A stretch of 64,000 nt of DNA from Prionailurus bengalensis (Eukaryota; Chordata; Mammalia; Carnivora; Felidae), in assembly GCF_016509475.1 (NCBI RefSeq), contig NC_057351.1, positions 9,947,001 to 10,011,000 on the forward strand, given 5' to 3'. The notes beneath the pieces were generated by a model, which was not told where the DNA came from, did not search any database, and worked only from the letters and a program-made list of their open reading frames with translations. Positions 57,357 to 64,000 of this stretch are shown here, piece by piece. Within the stretch, counting starts at the first letter, position 1. Every line of letters starts with the position of its first letter. A program made the translations under genes and the position numbers.

Positions 57357-57869
57357 TGTTATTCTAGATCATTTGCATTTCAATATTAATTTGAGAAGTA
57401 ATGTGCCAATATATTTTTTAAAAGGCTGTGGGATTTTGAGATTGCATTGAATCTGTAAATCAGTTCCATGAACATTGTATATCTTTCTATTAATTTGTCC
57501 CCTCTGATTCCTCTCAACAATTTGTAGTAGTGTGTAGTTCTTGCATATCTTTTGTTAAATTTATTCATGTACACTTGATGGGATATTTTTAGTTATTTAG
57601 TTAATTTTAAATTTAATTTCAAATTTTTTATGACTATTATAGAAATATAAAGTTAATTTTATCCTGAATCATTATTTTAATTTATTAATAATGATATATT
57701 TTTAAATAAATTGCATAATGTGGCCTACATACACAGTCATGTTAACTGTGAATACTGACAGTTTACTTACTCCTTTTCACACTTCGTCATTTTTTTTTGT
57801 TATTATCCTTATGAATCACTTTATTTTTTAAACTTTTGTTTTGATTAAAATGTTTTCTTTATTTTTTTC

Positions 57870-58700
57870 TTAATGGCTTAAATAAAATATAATTGCCTAA
57901 ATAAACTGTACATATTTAAATTGTACAATCTGAAAAGTTTTCGCATATCTGTGAAATCATTGCCACAATTAAGATAATTAGCATACCAGTTACCCCCAAA
58001 AGTTTCCTCTTGCCTTTTGTAACCCTTCCCAATTGCCTCTCCCCCCACCCATCACTATTCCCCATTACTGTTGGACTGCTTTCTGTCACGATAGATTTTT
58101 TTTAATAGGATCTACACCCAATGTGGGACTTGAACTCACAACCCTAAGATCAAGAATTGTATGCTTTACTGGCAGCCCACCAGATGCCCCCATCCCTACA
58201 GATTAATTAGCATTTTCTAGAATTGCAGTTTAATTAAATCGTACAGTATACACGTTTTTTTGTCTACTTCTTTTACTCAGCAAAACTGTTTTGAAATTCA
58301 TCCATATTGTAGTCTGCATATGTAGTTCCTTCTCTTTTTTTTTTTTTGCTGAATAGTATTTTATTGTAAGAATGTGCTACAATTTTTTGCCTCTCACTTG
58401 TTTATAAATATCTGGACAGTTTCCAGTTTTTGGCTATTAGTAATAATGCTTCTATGAACATTTGCATGGAAGTCTTTGTAAAGGCATAGTTTTTAATGGC
58501 TAGATCACATGGGGATATACATTTCCAAACTATTTTCCAATATTGTGCCTTCTTATATTCCAATAATGTATGAGACATCAAGTTTTACCAAATATTTTCC
58601 AGTATTTGGTATGGGTAGCCTTTTAAAATTTTAGATATTCTAATATGTGTGTAGTGACAATTCATTATAGTTTGAATTTGTATTTCCATAAAGAAATATT
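57870..58700 (-). mobile_element. Ancient L1 3' UTR and ORF2 C-terminal region
   Basis: Antisense landmarks: 'ttgtacaatctgaaaag', 'aagataattagcataccagttaccccc', 'gtttaattaaatcgtacagtatacacg', 'ttgaaattcatccatattgtagtc', 'tggctattagtaataatgcttctatgaacat'. Separate from the L1 at 55280-57800 because a new 3' UTR starts here. Confidence 0.75.
58094..58190 (-). mobile_element. Short older CAN SINE
   Basis: Minus-strand short form: 'atctacacccaatgtgggacttgaactcac', 'ccctaagatcaagaattgtatgct' and a degenerate head ending CCAGATGCCCC. Inserted in the ancient L1; flanks share a short 'agatt' match. Confidence 0.75.
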
Positions 58701-58928
58701 TTATAAACTTATGTATGACATGAAATCATAATAAATTAGAAAGTTGAAAAATGACACATTTGTAAGGAAGAAGAGTGACAAAAACACAATTATTTATTCT
58801 TTAACTGTTTTGAGTGGAATAATTATTATATATACATTACAGTTGCAATATCTTGTCACTAGTAAATTTAATTTTTTTCACTGTCTTAAGCTTAAAGTAT
58901 ATTTGGATATTACAATATAAGAATTATT

Positions 58929-59156
58929 GGGGCGCCTGGGTGGCGCAGTCGGTTAAGCATCCGACTTCAGCCAGGTCACGATCTTGTAGTCCGTGAGTTC
59001 GAGCCCCGCGTCAGGCTCTGGGCTGATGGCTCAGAGTCTGGAGCCTGCTTCCGATTCTGTGTCTCCCTCTCTCTCTGCCCCTCCCCCGTTCATGCTCTGT
59101 CTCTCTCTGTCCCAAAAATAAATAAACGTTGAAAAAAAAAATAAAAAATAAAATAA
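58929..59156 (+). mobile_element. Young felid SINE with 14-bp TSD
   Basis: Near-consensus plus-strand copy with intact A and B box words and a tail of A runs with AATAAA. TSD AATATAAGAATTAT at 58914-58927 and 59157-59170. Confidence 0.97.
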
Positions 59157-59487
59157 AATATAAGAATTATCATGTATTATCATGTATTCCACATACTTCT
59201 TTCCCCTAAAAGATTTTTTTTCTGAATATTCCTCTAGTTTCTTAGCGCACACATACTTTAAAGAATTAAAGGAAGGTACCATTGTTGGAAAACAATGTCA
59301 GACTGAAATTTTAAAAATTCTTAAAAGTACTATTCTTCTAATACAACTACCATGTGATTTAATATCCTTAGTACATATCCAGGTGGTAGTGAATAATTTA
59401 TTTCATATGATAGGTGTCCAATTAAATGTAGTACTATTGTCAAAAACTGCGTTGAATATTGTCTACTAGAATTCCTTATAGGAATTA

Positions 59488-59700
59488 GGGACACCTAGGT
59501 GGTTCAGTTGGTTGAGCATTGGACTCCTCATTTTGGCTCAGGTCATGACCCAGGGTCATGGGATCAAGCCACACATTGGGCTCCACACTGAGCGTGGTGC
59601 CTGCTTAAGGTTCTGTCTGTCTCTCCTTCTGTCCCTCTCCCCCAACATGTGTACTGTCTCCCTCTCTCTCTCTCTCTCTCTCAAATTAAAAAAAATATAT
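59488..59700 (+). mobile_element. CAN SINE with degraded TSD
   Basis: Head GGGACACCTAGGTGGTTCAG, (CT)n run at 59663-59681, short A-rich tail. Flanks TCCTTATAGGAATTA (59473-59487) and TCTTTACAGGAATTA (59709-59723) match at 13 of 15 positions. Confidence 0.93.
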
Positions 59701-59723
59701 TATAGAAGTCTTTACAGGAATTA

Positions 59724-60061
59724 AATCCACAACCTTAACTATGTTAAAGACAATATCTAACCATTTGAGATGACTTATATTGGCCTAGTTTCTGTTGGAA
59801 ATATGGAATAATGCTGAAGATTCCTGAATTTTGGACTCAGCACACCTGGGTTTGATTGATTTTGAGGTCTTATATTTATTAAGTATATAATTTTGATAGG
59901 GAATTTAATCTCACTTCACTTGCATAATTTCTAAAGTTGCATTAATTTTTTATATGTCAAAAACAATAAATATAAATTTATAGGCATATAACTGACAGAA
60001 AGTATATCAATCAACATATGTTTCTGTCATGTGGTAGTCACAGTATTAAAGCCAGAAATTT
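59724..60061. other. Unique AT-rich sequence
   Basis: No feature recognised. Confidence 0.42.
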
Positions 60062-60067
60062 GTTCGT

Positions 60068-60099
<32 letters not shown>

Positions 60100-60307
60100 A
60101 ATTTTTAATGTTTATTTATTTTTGAGAGAGAGAGAGAGAGAGCATGAGCATGGGAGGGTCAGAGAGGGGCATACACACAATCAGAAGCAGGCTCCAGACT
60201 CTGAGCTGTCAGTACAGAACCTGACATGGGACTTGAACTCACGGACTGCGAGATCATAACCTAAGCTGAAGTCTGACGCTCGACCAACTGAGCCACCCAG
60301 GCGTCCC
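60062..60307 (-). mobile_element. CAN SINE with (TTTA)n tail
   Basis: Minus-strand copy whose left end is a pure (TTTA)n run (60064-60098), the reverse complement of its AAAT tail. Head GAGCCACCCAGGCGTCCC at the right. Flanks 'aagccagaaattt' and 'aagacagaagttt' match at most positions, a probable TSD. Confidence 0.94.
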
Positions 60308-60319
60308 TGAAGACAGAAG

Positions 60320-61056
60320 TTTAGATGTGAGATTCTTGCTTTCAAGGGAACTTTGTTATAGCAGAGACATCTATGCTAAAGACATGAGAATTTAATAAGA
60401 ATATCTAACTAAAGAGTTGAACAAACAAATGAATAAAAGAGATAATGTACCAGGCAGAAAAATATTCTTTGGGGAAAAGCTAGTAATTGAAAGAAAATAG
60501 AGTTAAAATTTTTCATTATGGCTAAATTAGGGATGGCTTAAGCTGAGCTGGAGGGTTGAGCTGGAGACAGCTCAGAGACCATGTACATGTTAAGGATATT
60601 GGGTTTTCTAAAATGACTGGACAATTAGGTTAAAATGTACCAAACTGCCATTTTTGTAGATGAAAACATCTATTTGGTTCAACCTCAATAAATAATAATA
60701 AATTATAAAATGTAGTTAATAGTAGTATCAAACATATTGGAATAGATGTTTGCATCAGCCAGTATTTTTGAAATGCTTTGAAAGATATGGTATATAAGTG
60801 TTAGCTGTATTTGCACAAAGGTAGTGACAATGATGATGGGAACAAGATGACAGGTAAGAGATTAAGTTTAGAGGGGTGCCTGGGCAGCTCAGTGGGTTAA
60901 GCAACTGACTCTTGATTTTGGCTCAGGTCATAATCTCATGGTCATGGGATGGAGTGCTGCATCAGGCTCTGTGCTGAGTGTGGAGCCTGCTTAAGATTCT
61001 CTCCCTTCCTCTGCCCCTCCCCGGCTGGTGTGCAAGCTCTCTCTCTCTCTCTCAAA

Positions 61057-61091
<35 letters not shown>

Positions 61092-61640
61092 AAGGAGAGA
61101 GATAAGGAGATAATGTTTAGAAAATGAGATATAATTTGGCAATTTTTTGTTTACAAAAGAGATGGAATGAATGGGAGGTTTTAAGGATGACCTTCAGGTT
61201 CTTGGCTTGATGCAAATGACTACCATTTTTCTTCAACATAAACAGTATTAAGATATATCTAGGGAAGCTCACTTCTGGACATGAGGAGTTAGTAATGGCA
61301 ATGGGATGTGGCCATAGAGGTGTTTGGTGGACTACTAAACGGTAAGTGTTGTCAGGAGATATGGATATAGGATTGCTAGCACGTAGATGCTAATTGAAGG
61401 CATGTGAAAGTGTGAGCGGTGGGTGTCCTGGGGAGAGTGTGGGCAGTGGAGTGGGATACTGGAGGTGTTTTGCCATTATCTCTGAAATACACCTGCTTTG
61501 AAAGGATGGATGGGAGGATGGAAAAACAGAGTAAGCATCTAAACGAGAGTGACCTGAAAACAGGAGAATATATTGTCTTAGAAGTCAGAGGAGGAACATA
61601 TTTTAAGAAGAGATCATCCAATGTGGGAAGCAACCAGACT
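60320..61640 (+). repeat. Ancient interspersed repeat, family not named
   Basis: 'aggatgaccttcaggttcttggcttgatgcaaatgac', 'ctcacttctggacatgaggag' and 'gtgtttggtggactac' follow the order of the same kind of old element as 5190-6650, different part. It is interrupted by a SINE at 60873-61093. No frame with a domain. Confidence 0.42.
60873..61093 (+). mobile_element. CAN SINE with (AAAT)n tail
   Basis: Head GGGGTGCCTGGGCAGCTCAG, CT-rich middle and a long (AAAT)n tail (61051-61093). Flanks 'ggtaagagattaagtttag' (60853-60871) and 'gataaggagataatgtttag' (61101-61120) are similar, an imperfect TSD. Confidence 0.93.
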
Positions 61641-64000
61641 TATTGAAAGTCAGTTCACGGGTCACGGGTGAATTCTGCACCGCTGCTTTCCCACCATGCA
61701 AGCTGTGTCTTCCTGCTTACTTTCTGCCAAGGAATGCACTTCAGGTCTCACTGAAAGGGAGCACAGTGTGTGAAAATCAAGGCAAGAAGATTGTTATTTA
61801 TGATACGATCCTTGATAAAAGCCGGGAATGATAGTTTTAATACATTCCAAATGAGGCACATGCTTATTTTTTTTCCTGCACTAAATGACTACAGGTGTGG
61901 CTAAGATAAAGGCATAAGAAAAGCATACAGTTTGAAAATAAAAAATTCTCAAGTTGAAAACTTGAACCAAAGTCCTTATCATTCACTGAAAATAGAGAGG
62001 GAAAGAATGTCAATCTTTTAATTCACAACTGAGCAAATAAAATGAATATCATAAGTAAAGATTTCTGGAGAAGCGAATACCCCAGAATAATGATGAAATA
62101 TATGGACCATGCAGTGGAGGCCAAGTGCCTCATTTAACTGATGGTGTCTTTTGAGAAAGAATATTGATCTGAATGTAACATTGGTCTATGCGATGTTTTT
62201 GCCACAATTTCATGGCATAATTTTCAGCCTAGTTTGGAAATTGTGTGTATCCCTAATCATTTAAATTAAGGAATAATTTATGAAAAATTTGCAGTTTCAA
62301 AAGTTATGACTACCTAATGGAAGATATTTTATAATCTAGTTTCTAGATTATACCTTTTTAGGGTGTGAAACAGCAAATTATATTTTTTTCCCAAAATTTC
62401 TACTTTCTAAAATTAAGCATCAAGGTAATAGAAAATTTGCACTTATGGAAATTTATATTGCAAATTTATATTGCAATTTATATTGCAAAACACTAATGAT
62501 TAAATATTATTTATGTTTATGGTATGAGGGGGTGGTCATTAATGATGCTATATAAAATAACTGATTTTATATAGCTTATATAGCATTTAATTCTGTTGCC
62601 TAAAATTGGAGCGGTAATCTTACTATACTCTTATCCAAGAAAATGGTATGAAATAATGTGTTATCATCAATAAATGTAGATGAGCTGGGCAAGGGTTAGC
62701 AGGGCATTTCCTTATAGTTTCCTTGCAGAGTCAGCCCGTTTCATTATTGAGTGCTAAAAAATTGATGTCCTGGTTTAACAGGCTGAGCAAGCACTTTGTG
62801 TCTCCTGTATTACTTTGGAGGGGCGGGGGAGGGATAGGAGATGAGCTCCATCAGTAGTTGGCAAAAAGCAGAAGACATAGCAGCAACCTAAATGGAGTGG
62901 CTGTAAGGTGGAAACTATTAGAGACTTAGTTTATCAGGAGGTTAATTGGAGGAAGAAAATAAATGCTAGGAGAGCTTAGAAGAGGAAATTAACAAAGTAA
63001 GCAAAGTGCAAGTAAACATGCAGAACAGAAGAAATTGGGAAAGTGTTACTCTACTCACCCAGAGATGGACCATCACAAATTTTGAAATACCCACCAGAAT
63101 TGATGAAATTAACATTTCTGAATATGAACTCTTATGGTTAGCTCAAATATCTAATACAAGAACACTCTATAGAAATGGGAGTGAAATAATTTGAGCATTT
63201 GAGAGGTCTACAGCTTTAATGAAATGAAAATGATTTGGGGGTGGGGATTTTAAAATATTTTATTAATTTATAATCTGAAATCATGCCAGGCACAGTAAAG
63301 TGAATTATCACTAACATTAGTTATCATTTTCCAATTCACAGATCTCCACTATGGCTTCCATTAAACTGACATGGCAGATATATTAGCAACATTTTTCCTC
63401 CAAGGTCTGATTGGATATTCTTTAAATAGATGAGCTGGATGTCACCTTAACATTGGGGAATGCTAAGATCAAGTCCACAGATAGGGATAAGATCCAGTTT
63501 CATTTAGAAAGGTAATAACAATAGAAGAAAACATGCAAGAAATCACAGCCTTCTTCGATGAGCTTTAGAAGGAAAGCTTCATTCTCTAGCGCCCTTTTGG
63601 TCAGAAAGAACAGTAACATTTAATTTCTACCTCCTTTGAAGACTATTTTAAAGCAGCCTTTAGTACTTACCTAAATAACCTGACTACCTGTTCAAAACTT
63701 AATTTCTTGGAACCTTCTCAGATTCTGTTAAAACTAATGTGAACACTCAAATGAAACAAAACAGAAACAAAAACCTAAGTGAACACTTACACTATGGTAT
63801 TAAACCTTAAAAAATATTCTTTGGAATATCTAGGGTGATAACTGGTAACCGATGACTTTGATTTCTGTTGATTACTCCACTCCCCAAATAGAACACCAAA
63901 TATATTATTTCTAATGTTTGTTTTAGGAATTTTTCCATAATATATATAGGAATTTGAAATAGTAATCCAACATAGAAGGAAAAAAAGAAAAAAACATGAC
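61641..64000. other. Unique AT-rich sequence
   Basis: No repeat, exon or RNA gene recognised apart from the short tandem array at 62450-62488. The 62-codon plus-strand frames at 61643-61831 and 63006-63194 show no domain. Confidence 0.42.
62450..62488. repeat. Three tandem copies of a 13-14-bp AT-rich unit
   Basis: AATTTATATTGCA is repeated three times, the first spacing being one base longer than the second. Confidence 0.9.

Larger units (their letters stand above)
55280..57800 (-). mobile_element. Ancient L1 ORF2, split by four SINEs
   Basis: Antisense ORF2 landmarks run in order: 'ggtaaatacccaatagtag', 'ctaccagcaatgtatgaac', 'cttgaattaatttttgtatatgaagcatg', 'tatttctggactatttattctgttccagtgata', 'gattgcattgaatctgtaaatca', and 'ttgttaaatttattcatgtacac'. 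SINEs lie at 55408, 56000, 56503 and 56883. Old and fully decayed. Confidence 0.78.

Overview
The window looks like carnivore nuclear DNA, almost certainly from a felid. The evidence is the many copies of a tRNA-derived SINE with a GGCGCAGTCGG head, a CT-rich middle and an AATAAA-containing A-rich tail (CAN SINE, felid SINEC_Fc-like), together with carnivore-type LINE-1 (L1) and older mammalian repeats (MIR, ancient L1, HAL1-like and LTR-like pieces). I see no protein-coding exon, RNA gene, CpG island or CRISPR array that I can support. The window reads as intergenic or deep-intronic DNA, AT-rich and full of retrotransposons. Nearly all open frames longer than 60 codons are chance frames, microsatellites, antisense SINE frames or decayed L1 frames.

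Layout. 1-9 kb: mostly unique AT-rich DNA with MIR fragments, two SINEs, an ancient repeat (5.2-6.6 kb) and an L1 3' end (8.6 kb). 9-14.5 kb: SINEs, including a SINE inside a SINE at 9.3-9.8 kb, then old L1 and LTR-like pieces. 14.5-16.5 kb: an old minus-strand L1, an oppositely oriented L1 tail and an LTR-like repeat. 16.9-26.1 kb: the most structured block. An ancient plus-strand L1 (5' UTR, ORF1, ORF2, 3' end) is interrupted by a felid L1 that keeps its 5' end (19764-25226). That L1 is in turn interrupted by two recent SINEs with perfect target-site duplications (TSDs). 26-49 kb: mainly unique sequence with scattered SINEs, a MIR, an LTR-like element with a strong hairpin (34.0 kb), a HAL1/L1 ORF1-region relic (41.4-42.9 kb) and several microsatellites. 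49-58.7 kb: a pile-up of at least five L1 copies, all on the minus strand. One of them (54009-55261) has a clear 18-bp TSD and an (AC)n-bearing tail. 58.7-64 kb: SINEs, another ancient repeat and unique AT-rich sequence.

How the parts relate. The only coding potential is in L1 relics: an ORF1 (RNA-binding protein) fragment and ORF2 endonuclease/reverse-transcriptase fragments, all broken by stops, frameshifts and SINE insertions. The SINEs depend on L1 machinery in trans. Their A-rich tails and TSDs are the expected marks of L1-mediated insertion. I found no new biological system. The best leads are the layered insertion history at 16.9-26.1 kb, its chimeric L1/L1 junction, and several SINE insertions young enough to vary among felids.
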